DNA of 64,000 bases from Bacillus sp. AFS006103. Lineage in GTDB: Bacteria; Bacillota; Bacilli; Bacillales; Cytobacillaceae. Below, in pieces: positions 53,657-60,919 of the stretch. Position numbers and translations under genes: made by a program. Each line of letters begins with the position of its first letter. Positions within the stretch are counted from its first letter, which is position 1. The DNA is taken from the NCBI GenBank assembly GCA_002559145.1, contig NTXX01000010.1, positions 124,350-188,349 of the forward strand. Direction: 5' to 3'. The notes beneath the pieces were generated by a model that was given only the letters and a program-made list of their open reading frames with translations, searched no databases and was not told where the DNA came from.

Positions 53657-53873
53657 AATTATTCCCCGCAATTGGCTGGTCAATTACATTGGTATCAAGT
53701 ACATTGGTTCCGCTTATCCCAGAATTATTTACTATAAATCCACCGGTATTAAATGCACCGGAACCCCCATTCGTCTTAGAGGCGCTCTTTGGAGAGATAT
53801 ACACGGTATCGCCAAATTGCACAATACCTCCACTAACGTTAACGATCTGGACTGGACCAATAATCGCCGGCAT
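53655..53873 (-). CDS. gerPF: Spore germination protein GerPF
   Basis: A 72-residue protein of the GerPA/GerPF family: MPAIIGPVQIVNVSGGIVQF at the start, then FGDTVYISPKSASK and GGSGAFNTGGF in the middle and NVIDQPIAGNN at the end. AAGGATG lies eight bases before the ATG at 53873. It is the last gene of the six-gene gerP operon. GerP proteins sit in the spore coat and help germinants pass to the inner-membrane receptors. Confidence 0.92.
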   Translation of the reverse strand: MPAIIGPVQIVNVSGGIVQFGDTVYISPKSASKTNGGSGAFNTGGFIVNNSGISGTNVLDTNVIDQPIAGNN

Positions 53874-53925
53874 GAAAAACATCCTTTTTTGTAAACTATT
53901 TTTTCCTGTACTACAGATTATGCGT

Positions 53926-54339
53926 TTAATTCTGTCCCTGTTCTTCTAATTCTACTTCTTCATTATGTCTAGGAGTTGGGAGTAACTGTCGAATATGCTT
54001 AATTCTAGCCTCCAAAGAGACATTCCGGCTGTTCCCGACGTGTAAAAGGGATGAAGAAGATATCCCGATAATATCAATTTTATTAACTTTAATGAGCGGA
54101 TTTGGATTTTGACGCGAGTAGGTGAAAGATTCCGTAATTGGCAGAAAAGGTATAGGTTCAGAAAAAACTCGGTAAGAGGATAAATTGCCCTCATTTCCAT
54201 AAAATACTTCGATTTCCCTTTGGACAGCAAGTGCTGTAGAAAGTCCATTTATGATACACGAATCCCCTAACTGTACCGTTGATGCAAACGAGACTATTTT
54301 AATATTTATATTATCAACACAAGAGGTTCTCTGCAGCAT
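53926..54339 (-). CDS. gerPE: Spore germination protein GerPE
   Basis: A 137-residue protein starting MLQRTSCVDNINIKIVSFAS, with VQLGDSCIINGLSTALAVQR, LPITESFTYSRQ and IIGISSSSLLHVGNSRNVSL. These match the GerPE family (B. subtilis 133 residues). The ATG at 54339 has GGAGTG seven bases upstream. The coding end of gerPD is five bases away. The protein shares the SSSLLHVG-type turn also seen in GerPB and GerPD, which suggests a common fold. Confidence 0.9.
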   Translation of the reverse strand: MLQRTSCVDNINIKIVSFASTVQLGDSCIINGLSTALAVQREIEVFYGNEGNLSSYRVFSEPIPFLPITESFTYSRQNPNPLIKVNKIDIIGISSSSLLHVGNSRNVSLEARIKHIRQLLPTPRHNEEVELEEQGQN

Positions 54340-54344
54340 AATGG

Positions 54345-54521
54345 TCACTCCGCTGATAAAGGAACAAACGGGCCGATGATTAATGATTCCGCAGGGGTAT
54401 CAAAAGTTGATGCCAACTGAATCGTTTCCGTATCGCCCACCAATACTAACGATGAACTGGCCACCCCGGTAATTTTGATGGTCTCGACAAACAACTCTCG
54501 GTTATAAACTTGGAAGTTCAT
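54345..54521 (-). CDS. gerPD: Spore germination protein GerPD
   Basis: A 58-residue protein: MNFQVYNRELFVETIKITGV, then ASSSLVLVGDTETIQLASTF and DTPAESLIIGPFVPLSAE. It is under the usual length cut-off for ORF calling. AAAGGA lies 11 bases before the ATG at 54521, overlapping the end of gerPC. The ASSSLVLVGD turn, length and place in the operon identify it as GerPD (58 residues in B. subtilis). Confidence 0.93.
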   Translation of the reverse strand: MNFQVYNRELFVETIKITGVASSSLVLVGDTETIQLASTFDTPAESLIIGPFVPLSAE

Positions 54522-54523
54522 TC

Positions 54524-55132
54524 TTAGTTCATTCCTTTCAAATTTTCAGGTAAATTGCTGAAAAAGACCATTACTCCATTTTGAATTTCTTTCTTAAGTG
54601 CTTCAATAATTAATTCGTCCGAAGGTGTATTTTCAGATGAACGGCTGCTAGCGGAATTGGCGGCTAAATGATGTTCAATCCTGTTAGGAAGCTGTTTAAT
54701 AATGTCTTGTTTTACAAAAGATAAATATTCATCATTTGGTTGTACGTTTAATTCCCTCTGGACAGCTTCAACTACTAGAGGTAAATCCGTTTCAAGATAT
54801 CTGTAAATAGCTTCCTCGATTTTCATTGATCTCTGCATTTGGTGTTTGGGTGAAATTGGGGTAGTTAAGGATTGGTTTTGTACAGCAAAGTCCTCAATTC
54901 CGGATAATTCGGAAGGGTTTAGACCAATATTCAATGTTCCTTCAAGTGTCTCAACCTTCAATTGATCAAATTTATATTCAATTTTGTCAATATGGACTGC
55001 TTGTTTTTCATTTACTAGTTTGATATCTTCTTTCATTTTTTGGAGAGCATTCTCTAAAGTAAGAATTCTTTGCTCCTGTGCTTGAATACATCTCTGCAGC
55101 CATTGAAGATATTGGGAATAATCCTGATACAT
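54524..55132 (-). CDS. gerPC: Spore germination protein GerPC
   Basis: A 202-residue protein starting MYQDYSQYLQWLQRCIQAQE, with an N-terminal coiled coil (residues about 15-55, RILTLENALQKMKEDIKLVN) and LEGTLNIGLNPS near residue 80. The C-terminal half contains YLETDLPLVVEAVQRELN and DIIKQLPNRIEHHL. The length equals the GerPC family. GAGGTG precedes the ATG. It is the longest Gerp protein and the fourth from the end of the operon; its structure in other species forms a coiled-coil-headed protein with a C-terminal helical domain. Confidence 0.92.
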   Translation of the reverse strand: MYQDYSQYLQWLQRCIQAQEQRILTLENALQKMKEDIKLVNEKQAVHIDKIEYKFDQLKVETLEGTLNIGLNPSELSGIEDFAVQNQSLTTPISPKHQMQRSMKIEEAIYRYLETDLPLVVEAVQRELNVQPNDEYLSFVKQDIIKQLPNRIEHHLAANSASSRSSENTPSDELIIEALKKEIQNGVMVFFSNLPENLKGMN

Positions 55133-55205
55133 TTAATCACCTCACAATTATTTCGCCAATAGGTTACCTAATATTATTTACTGGGGGGCGGGCTTACATC
55201 TTATC

Positions 55206-55427
55206 TTATTTTCGAACGGCAGCCTGTAACGGTACGGCTGGTGCCCCTAATAAAGAGCCGGAGGATTTAATTATATGCGGTGCCGGTTGTGTAAACCCGC
55301 CGGTATTATATAAATGAGCTGAGGGTTTGATAATCCCGGCACTGCCGATTTGTAAGACGGAGGAATTGGTAATCCCGCCAATCTTAATAAAATTTATTTG
55401 AATGGACTGTTGAATATAGAAATTCAT
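55206..55427 (-). CDS. gerPB: Spore germination protein GerPB
   Basis: A 73-residue protein starting MNFYIQQSIQINFIKIGGIT, with TNSSVLQIGSAGIIKPSAHL and YNTGGFTQPAPHI. This is the GerPB family (77 residues in B. subtilis). GGGTGA lies eight bases before the ATG. The NSSVLQIG turn echoes the GerPD/GerPE turns. It lies between gerPA and gerPC; a gap of 73 bases separates it from gerPC. Confidence 0.92.
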   Translation of the reverse strand: MNFYIQQSIQINFIKIGGITNSSVLQIGSAGIIKPSAHLYNTGGFTQPAPHIIKSSGSLLGAPAVPLQAAVRK

Positions 55428-55445
55428 TTAAAAATCACCCATTCA

Positions 55446-55667
55446 TTACGCATTAAGAGCAATCCCTTGGTCGTAAACATCAGAATCACTGGTATTTGTA
55501 GAACTAACATTATTATGGAGCTGTAAGCTTTCCCCAGTGTTAAAGGAACCAGCACCTGAAAAGGTTTTTGCAGTAGAAAATGGCATAATTTTATAAACAT
55601 CTCCAATATGGAAAACCGAACTGCTGCCAAGTGTAATGACCTGTGCAACTCCAACAATCGCTGGCAT
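55446..55667 (-). CDS. gerPA: Spore germination protein GerPA
   Basis: A 73-residue paralogue of GerPF: MPAIVGVAQVITLGSSSVFH at the start, IGDVYKIMPFSTAKTFSGAG in the middle, FNTGESLQLHNN and DVYDQGIALNA near the end. AAAGGGTG lies nine bases before the ATG at 55667; a seven-codon upstream extension (MKKRVLK) lacks a site. It is the first gene of gerP. The leader contains CATACATAG at about 55704-55712, close to but not matching a sigma-K -10, and no good -35 is visible. Confidence 0.92.
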   Translation of the reverse strand: MPAIVGVAQVITLGSSSVFHIGDVYKIMPFSTAKTFSGAGSFNTGESLQLHNNVSSTNTSDSDVYDQGIALNA

Positions 55668-55878
55668 TTTCAACACCCTTTTTTTCAAAGTATCTCCTAC
55701 ATCCTATGTATGGGCGATGGTTATGTGATTCATTTGCCCAAATTAATTGAATACTGACGTGAGCATACATTTTCGTGTTTGTTACTATATTTGCCTTACT
55801 TTTCTTCGTGTTTATAGGTTGATTATGGTATGATAGGTTCGAAATAAATGAAATTACATACATTTAGGAGGAACTATT

Positions 55879-56235
55879 TTGATTCACGGACATATTACTG
55901 CGTGGCTTTTAGCACTAATCTTATTTGTTGTCGCCCTTTTCTTACATAAAGGTGGAAAAGAAAAAGGTGCTAAAATCGTCAAAATGATTTTACGAGTATT
56001 ATATTTGATTATCATTGCAACTGGTGTAGGTCTTCTTTTTTCGGTTTACAAAATTGATGTTTGGTATATTTTAAAAGCAGTTGTAGGTTTGTGGGTAATC
56101 GGATTATTTGAAATGATCCTTAGTCGTGTGGCTAATAACAGAAGAACTTCTGTATTTTGGATTCAGTTTGTCATTGCATGGCTTCTTGTTTTATATCTAG
56201 GCGGAAGACTGCCAATGTCATTCTTACACCCATAA
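55879..56235 (+). CDS. yisL: YisL family membrane protein (UPF0344/DUF1516)
   Basis: A 118-residue protein with four membrane helices: ITAWLLALILFVVALFLHKG, VLYLIIIATGVGLLFSVY, YILKAVVGLWVIGLFEMIL and VFWIQFVIAWLLVLYLGG. Starts at TTG 55879 with AGGAGGAA eight bases upstream. Length and sequence match B. subtilis YisL, which also sits divergently from gerP. Function unknown. Confidence 0.9.
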   Translation: MIHGHITAWLLALILFVVALFLHKGGKEKGAKIVKMILRVLYLIIIATGVGLLFSVYKIDVWYILKAVVGLWVIGLFEMILSRVANNRRTSVFWIQFVIAWLLVLYLGGRLPMSFLHP

Positions 56236-56249
56236 TATTAACTTAACTA

Positions 56250-56284
56250 AAAAAGGCTGCTCGGGTACATCGGCAGCCTTTTTG
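56250..56284 (+). terminator. Rho-independent terminator after yisL
   Basis: AAAAAGGCTGC and GCAGCCTTTTT form a perfect 11-base-pair stem around 12 bases, with the T run as part of the right arm. Confidence 0.85.
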
Positions 56285-56365
56285 TTTTGGTAAGAAATGA
56301 TAAACATCGTGACAACTTGTACTTTAGGTTTTAATATTGAATTAGGTAGAGAGGAGAGGATACAT

Positions 56366-56638
56366 ATGCTCGTAAAAGTGTTTGCTAATCTCCGGCAAAT
56401 ATGTGGTGGGGTAACGGTAAATGTTCAGCCTGATGGTGAACGAGTAATCGATGTGCTTGATAAAATGGTTGAAATGTTTCCTCCATTAAAAGATGAGATT
56501 TTCTCAACTGAAAAGGAATTGCTTCCATTTGTTCATGTCTACGTAAATGGAAGAAATATCATTCACCTTGATGACCTTCAAACAAAAGTAGATGAAAAGG
56601 ATCAATTTGCGCTGTTTCCTCCAGTTGCAGGTGGTTGA
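56366..56638 (+). CDS. MoaD/ThiS family sulfur-carrier protein
   Basis: A 90-residue ubiquitin-like protein: MLVKVFANLRQICGGVTVNV near the start, LPFVHVYVNGRNI in the middle and the C-terminus ALFPPVAGG, ending in the Gly-Gly that is adenylated by an E1-like enzyme. The ATG at 56366 has GAGGAGAGG seven bases upstream. It is followed one base later by another small Gly-Gly-ending protein, and lies convergent with an AOR-type oxidoreductase, with a ThiF/MoeB gene beyond. I infer a dedicated sulfur carrier for the tungstopterin cofactor of that enzyme. Confidence 0.88.
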   Translation: MLVKVFANLRQICGGVTVNVQPDGERVIDVLDKMVEMFPPLKDEIFSTEKELLPFVHVYVNGRNIIHLDDLQTKVDEKDQFALFPPVAGG

Positions 56639-56639
56639 T

Positions 56640-56912
56640 ATGATAAAAAAAGATTTAGAGTTTCGGGGTATAAGGATTGACCATCTGGGCTTGTATTTTG
56701 AAGAACTTGGTGCGAAACAAATAACAGGTAGATTCCCTTATGTTTATGAAGCAGAAAGCTGGAGCGGTCAAATTTTATCAGAAGAGGAAATTTCATTTAC
56801 CTCAAGTTTTAAAGTAAATACTGTCCAAGTGCGCTTTTGTGCAAATGAGGAATCTATTTTGAATGAGTTGATTAGAAATTACCGTTATAAAACAACGAGA
56901 ATTGGCGGGTAA
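56640..56912 (+). CDS. Small protein of unknown function ending in Gly-Gly, in the AOR locus
   Basis: A 90-residue protein starting MIKKDLEFRGIRIDHLGLYF, with RFPYVYEAESWSGQILSE and a C-terminus YKTTRIGG. The ATG lies one base after the stop of the MoaD-like gene, so it is translationally coupled to it. No metal-binding cysteines, signal peptide or membrane segments are seen. It may correspond to the C-terminal domain that is fused to some MoaD-related proteins in other bacteria (I recall such a domain in Thermus, DUF1952), but I am not sure. The Gly-Gly end is unusual for such a partner. Confidence 0.72.
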   Translation: MIKKDLEFRGIRIDHLGLYFEELGAKQITGRFPYVYEAESWSGQILSEEEISFTSSFKVNTVQVRFCANEESILNELIRNYRYKTTRIGG

Positions 56913-56948
56913 AAAAAGCTTCTGCATATTTTTTGCAGAAGCTTTTTT
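56912..56948. terminator. Bidirectional terminator between the MoaD-like pair and the AOR gene
   Basis: AAAAAAGCTTCTGCA and TGCAGAAGCTTTTTT form a perfect 15-base-pair stem around TATTTTT, with T runs on both strands, between convergent genes. Confidence 0.9.
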
Positions 56949-56957
56949 CATATTCTC

Positions 56958-58790
56958 CTATACAGTTTGTTTTACTTCTGGGTCAATAATCCCTAATTCA
57001 CGAAGTTTTTCATCTGTTACAAGTCCGTCTTTCCAACCGCGTACTTGATAGTACTCTTCAAGCATAATATCCATACGGCTTACATGTCCTGCACTGTTTC
57101 CAGACGCTGGTTCTTCTGTAAATCGTTTTGGAAGGAAGTCATCCTCGCGTTTATTAAATCCGGCAAGATTATTGTAATAACGTTCAAGATTATAAATTCT
57201 CTCCCCAGCCTTCATAACATCCTCAGCTGTTAATTGAATTCCAGTCATCCCACTATATTGCTCAGCATAATGCTCAGCGTTTTCGGAGAAGGAGGAGAAC
57301 TTACAAATATTCATAGAATCTGAAAATGCAAGCATATCTTGGAATACTTTTAATAATTCACCTTTACCTTCTGGCTTTAAGCGGTCAGTAGGTTCAGGAA
57401 TCCCAGCAATTTCACTGGCAACAGTGTATCCACGAAGGTGACAAGCACCGCGGTTACTTGTAGCATAACCAAGTCCAATTCCTTGAATGCCGCGTGGGTC
57501 ATAGGCTGGGATTGACTGACCTTTAACAGACATGGACAGTTCAGGTGCACCCCAAAGTGCAGTGGCACGTGCTGGTCCTTCTGCAAGTACGCCGCCAAAT
57601 CCTTCACGGAAAGCAATTTTCTTGGTTAAGTCAATCATGGAATCCGCATCGCCCCAGATTAGTTCCTCATTAATAATTCCTTTTTCGTAGGCCTCCATTG
57701 TTACAGAGAAGCAGTGACCAAGTTCAATTGTATCAAGACCATATTCATTACAGCGGTCGATCATATAGGAAATCGCTTCTGCGTCACTTAACAGACAGTT
57801 GGAACCTAGTGACCAAGCGGATTCGAATTCAATACTTTCTACACGTGTTTTATATTTTCCATCCTTAACCTCTACTTCGATCTTACAGCCAACTGGGCAA
57901 GCATGGCAGGTGTTGTTAGCTACACGTAAATTCGTGTTGTAATACTCGCCACTGTGTTTCTCTGCTTCATCCCAGTGTGTTAATTGGGAGTTCTTGGTTG
58001 GGAGCGCTCCCACTTCATTGATTAAGTTTGTTAAAACGTTTGTACCATAGACAGATAATCCGCCTTTATTAGGTGCTGTTAAGCCGCCATCAAGGATTGC
58101 TTTTACAGCTTTTTTATTGGCATCTTTGTAATCGGTATCTAATTTTGGCTGTGGCATATTGCCTTTTTGTGCAGCTTTAATTACGATTGCTTTTAATTTT
58201 TTATAACCGGCAACAGCAGCAGTACCGCCACGGCCTGCAGCACGATCATGTTCATTAATAAATGCGGCAAAGCGTACGGTATTCTCACCCGCTTGACCAA
58301 TTGTCATGACACTTAGGTCTTCTTCACCATGTTCGTCTTTCATTGCTTTAATGAAAGCTCGTGTGCTCGTTCCCCAAAGGTTTGAAGCGTCACGAAGCTC
58401 TGCTTTCCCATCTTCAATAAATAGGTATACAGGCTTGTCACTTTTTCCGGAAAAAATAATATTATCCACGCCTGCCCACTTGAGACGAGCAGCCGTCCAG
58501 CCGCCGATGTGGGAATCCGTAACCGTGCCGGTTAGCGGTGATTTGGTAACAACACAAAGGCGTCCACTCATTGAAGAACGTGATCCCGTGACTGGACCTG
58601 TCATAATACATAGAATGTTTTCTGCAGATAATGGCTCGACTTCAGGGCCGTTATCTAATACATACTTAACGCCCAGCCCACGACCGCCTATGTACTTAAC
58701 TGCATCTTCTTCATTGATTCCTCTGTAATCAACAACACCATTTGTTAAGTCGACTAATACTTCCTTGTTTTTAAATCCGCCTAAATTCAA
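56958..58790 (-). CDS. Aldehyde:ferredoxin oxidoreductase family tungsten enzyme (AOR)
   Basis: A 610-residue AOR-family protein. The N-terminal pterin-binding domain has VDYRGINEEDAVKYIGGRGL near residue 20 and MTGPVTGSRSSMSGR near residue 60; GRGGTAAVAGYKKLKAIV lies near 190. The iron-sulfur cluster ligands are CHACPVGC near residue 300 and the fourth cysteine in SNRGACHLRG near residue 450. This fold binds a tungsto-bispterin and one 4Fe-4S cluster and oxidises aldehydes (or reduces acids) with ferredoxin. The start TTG at 58790 has GGGGGA seven bases upstream; the ATG seven codons earlier has no site. The substrate is not predictable. Confidence 0.92.
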   Translation of the reverse strand: MNLGGFKNKEVLVDLTNGVVDYRGINEEDAVKYIGGRGLGVKYVLDNGPEVEPLSAENILCIMTGPVTGSRSSMSGRLCVVTKSPLTGTVTDSHIGGWTAARLKWAGVDNIIFSGKSDKPVYLFIEDGKAELRDASNLWGTSTRAFIKAMKDEHGEEDLSVMTIGQAGENTVRFAAFINEHDRAAGRGGTAAVAGYKKLKAIVIKAAQKGNMPQPKLDTDYKDANKKAVKAILDGGLTAPNKGGLSVYGTNVLTNLINEVGALPTKNSQLTHWDEAEKHSGEYYNTNLRVANNTCHACPVGCKIEVEVKDGKYKTRVESIEFESAWSLGSNCLLSDAEAISYMIDRCNEYGLDTIELGHCFSVTMEAYEKGIINEELIWGDADSMIDLTKKIAFREGFGGVLAEGPARATALWGAPELSMSVKGQSIPAYDPRGIQGIGLGYATSNRGACHLRGYTVASEIAGIPEPTDRLKPEGKGELLKVFQDMLAFSDSMNICKFSSFSENAEHYAEQYSGMTGIQLTAEDVMKAGERIYNLERYYNNLAGFNKREDDFLPKRFTEEPASGNSAGHVSRMDIMLEEYYQVRGWKDGLVTDEKLRELGIIDPEVKQTV

Positions 58791-59037
58791 AGTTTTCCCC
58801 CACTTTCTCATATGAAAAAAATATATACTAATCTCTTATAATATTAGCTATTAATATAAGAGATTCCTCCCAAAATTATACTTTACCTCATTATTTATTA
58901 TATACTTTTTCAATTATTTTTAAAATTAAATTATTTATTTCTAAAAGACAATCGGAAATAATTTGGTAAGATAAAAGTAATATAAATTTTCCGTTTGAGG
59001 AGTAAAATTCAAGTTTAATTTAGGAAAGTGGTGGATC

Positions 59038-60066
59038 ATGAGTGATTTAGAACGTTATTCAAGACAGATTCTATTTCAACAGGTAGGTGAGACCGGACAA
59101 ATAAAATTGCAAAATAGTAAAGTAGCAATTGTCGGCGTCGGTGCGCTTGGTACAGTAATTGCAAATCACCTGGTTCGTTCCGGAGTTGGCTATATAAGGC
59201 TAATTGATAGGGATTTAGTTGAACTATCAAATTTGCAGCGGCAGACACTTTTTGATGAAGAGGATGCAAGATTACAGTTTCCAAAGGTAATTGCTGCACA
59301 AAATAGATTAAATAAAATTAATTCGACTGTTACTGTTGATGCGGTAATTGCCGATTTAAATCTAGATAATGCCGAAGAATTATTAACAGAATTTGATTGT
59401 ATCGTTGATGGCACCGATAATTTTAACACACGTTTTTTAATCAATGATGTGGCTGTAAAGTACGGAATTCCTTGGATTCACGGGGCTGCGGTAAGTTCAA
59501 GAGGCATGTTTGCTTCGATTATACCCGGAATCACCCCCTGTTACAGATGCCTCTTTCCGCATGTCCCGACTGCGACTGGGGAAACCTGCGATACAGTTGG
59601 TGTATTGTCCCCATTAACGGATATTATCGGTTCCTTTCAAGCAATGGAAACAATGAAAATATTAATTGGTGAGAAAACTACACCTAATTTAGAGCAAATT
59701 GATATTTGGGATTATACCACCATGCAAATGGATATTTCAGAGGGGAGAAATCCTAATTGTCCAACATGTGTGAACCATCAATTTGATTTTTTAAATCGGT
59801 CGTCTGAACTCCAAGTAGTCTATACGACACTTTGTGGGCGAAATACAGTCCAAATTAATCCAAGAAATAAGCGTGACTTAGATGTAAAAAATCTAGCAGT
59901 GCGGCTCAAGAAAAGCGGTAATGTTTCGGGAAATGACTTCTTACTCCGTTTTGCTCCTGACGAAGATATTTCAATTGTCGTGTTTAGAGATGCACGTGTA
60001 TTGGTTCATGGAACAAATGATGTGGTCAAAGCTAAAATGCTTTATTCGAAGTATATCGGGAACTAA
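59038..60066 (+). CDS. ThiF/MoeB family E1-like adenylyltransferase
   Basis: A 342-residue protein. E1 domain: nucleotide motif VAIVGVGALGTVIANHL near residue 30, LIDRDLVELSNLQRQTLF near residue 60 and DGTDNFNTRFLINDV near 128. The zinc cysteines are CYRC near residue 171 and NCPTC near 241, and the likely catalytic cysteine is in ETCDTVGVLSP near 186. A C-terminal domain of about 85 residues (from TLCGRNTVQIN) follows, as in Bacillus ThiF/MoeB. It activates the Gly-Gly C-terminus of MoaD/ThiS-type carriers. Placement next to AOR and two Gly-Gly proteins suggests pterin cofactor synthesis. Confidence 0.9.
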   Translation: MSDLERYSRQILFQQVGETGQIKLQNSKVAIVGVGALGTVIANHLVRSGVGYIRLIDRDLVELSNLQRQTLFDEEDARLQFPKVIAAQNRLNKINSTVTVDAVIADLNLDNAEELLTEFDCIVDGTDNFNTRFLINDVAVKYGIPWIHGAAVSSRGMFASIIPGITPCYRCLFPHVPTATGETCDTVGVLSPLTDIIGSFQAMETMKILIGEKTTPNLEQIDIWDYTTMQMDISEGRNPNCPTCVNHQFDFLNRSSELQVVYTTLCGRNTVQINPRNKRDLDVKNLAVRLKKSGNVSGNDFLLRFAPDEDISIVVFRDARVLVHGTNDVVKAKMLYSKYIGN

Positions 60067-60082
60067 ATTATCCTCAAAAGAT

Positions 60083-60127
60083 GGGTGTCAGGCACCATGT
60101 GAAATTTTCACATGGTGTCTGACACCC
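60083..60127. repeat. 45-base long palindrome (interspersed repeat type)
   Basis: Two 22-base arms, GGGTGTCAGGCACCATGTGAAA and its inverted copy with one mismatch (G for A in the tenth position from the end), flank one central base. It sits between convergent genes. The GGTGTCAGGCACC core is one I recall as recurring in several Bacillaceae genomes, but only this one copy is in the window. No T run follows on either strand, so it is not a typical terminator. Confidence 0.8.
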
Positions 60128-60137
60128 TGTTTGTATT

Positions 60138-60701
60138 TTATGAAATCATTTTTTCAATTACTAGTCGTTTTCCTGTATTTAATGTAAATTCAAATCGGTC
60201 ATTCACTTTTTCAAAGTAACAAAAGTGGTGTTGGACATTACAGATTTGCTCCTGATTATCGAATACTAGAAAATTAACTCCATCCTTGCGGTTCTCATCC
60301 GATAAGAAGGATAAATGGTTATAACAATAGATGCAATCGTAAATGGAAAAGTTTAACGAGTTTAAAGTAGTAACAAATTGAAAAAAGGCATCATCATTGA
60401 TTCCATCTAAAAGCCTCTCAAGCGAATACACTAAATGCTTCCTAATCCTAACTAAATCATGATTGCGGAGCATAGTGGCATCGTTTCCAATTCGTACTTT
60501 TCCTGTTTCATACAATTTACCTTTCTTCCAACGATTCATTCTGAAGACTTCTATTTCTTGCTGAAGGTAATCATCTAACATTTCCGCTTCTTCTGTTTCC
60601 TCATCAAAGAAAATCCACTGATCATTAATTTGTTCAACTGTTCCTTCCGTGTAGGCTCTTTCCTGAATATCGTAAAGTCTCATTCGTTGTTGTCGACTCA
60701 T
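60138..60701 (-). CDS. yisN: DUF2777 family protein (YisN)
   Basis: A 187-residue soluble acidic protein starting MSRQQRMRLYDIQERAYTEG, with FFDEETEEAEMLDDYLQQEI near residue 32 and IYDCIYCYNHLSFLSDENRK near residue 120. The CIYCYNH pair of cysteines is notable and could bind metal. Position directly divergent from asnO (yisO) matches yisN in B. subtilis, and the family is DUF2777. Function unknown. The ATG at 60701 has AGGTTAG, a weak site, upstream. Confidence 0.75.
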   Translation of the reverse strand: MSRQQRMRLYDIQERAYTEGTVEQINDQWIFFDEETEEAEMLDDYLQQEIEVFRMNRWKKGKLYETGKVRIGNDATMLRNHDLVRIRKHLVYSLERLLDGINDDAFFQFVTTLNSLNFSIYDCIYCYNHLSFLSDENRKDGVNFLVFDNQEQICNVQHHFCYFEKVNDRFEFTLNTGKRLVIEKMIS

Positions 60702-60871
60702 TTCTAACCTCCGTACCAGATGCTGTCATATTCTTTTTAGACATCTTCATGAAATTTTATAACTGAAAGATAAAGTATTATCTTTTTAAATCAAATAAAC
60801 TGCTTGCTTGCCACATGCCCGCATTTCTCTTCGGACAATTAACCATTTCCCATGGGCTGAATACTATAAAA

Positions 60872-60885
60872 ACATGAATTCATGT
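60872..60885 (+). promoter_or_regulatory. 14-base perfect palindrome upstream of asnO
   Basis: ACATGAATTCATGT lies 34 bases before the asnO start and just after ACTATAAAA, an AT-rich stretch that could be a -10 region. It could be an operator; nothing else supports the call. Confidence 0.35.
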
Positions 60886-60919
60886 ACAGTAGTTCTGTTA
60901 ATGAGGAGTGAGATAGGAA

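Noticed and set aside
55690..55760. A sigma-K promoter for gerP
   Set aside because: CATACATAG lies in the leader but lacks the final TA, and no AC-containing -35 lies 16 bases upstream. gerP is known to be a late mother-cell operon, but the sequence here does not prove the site.
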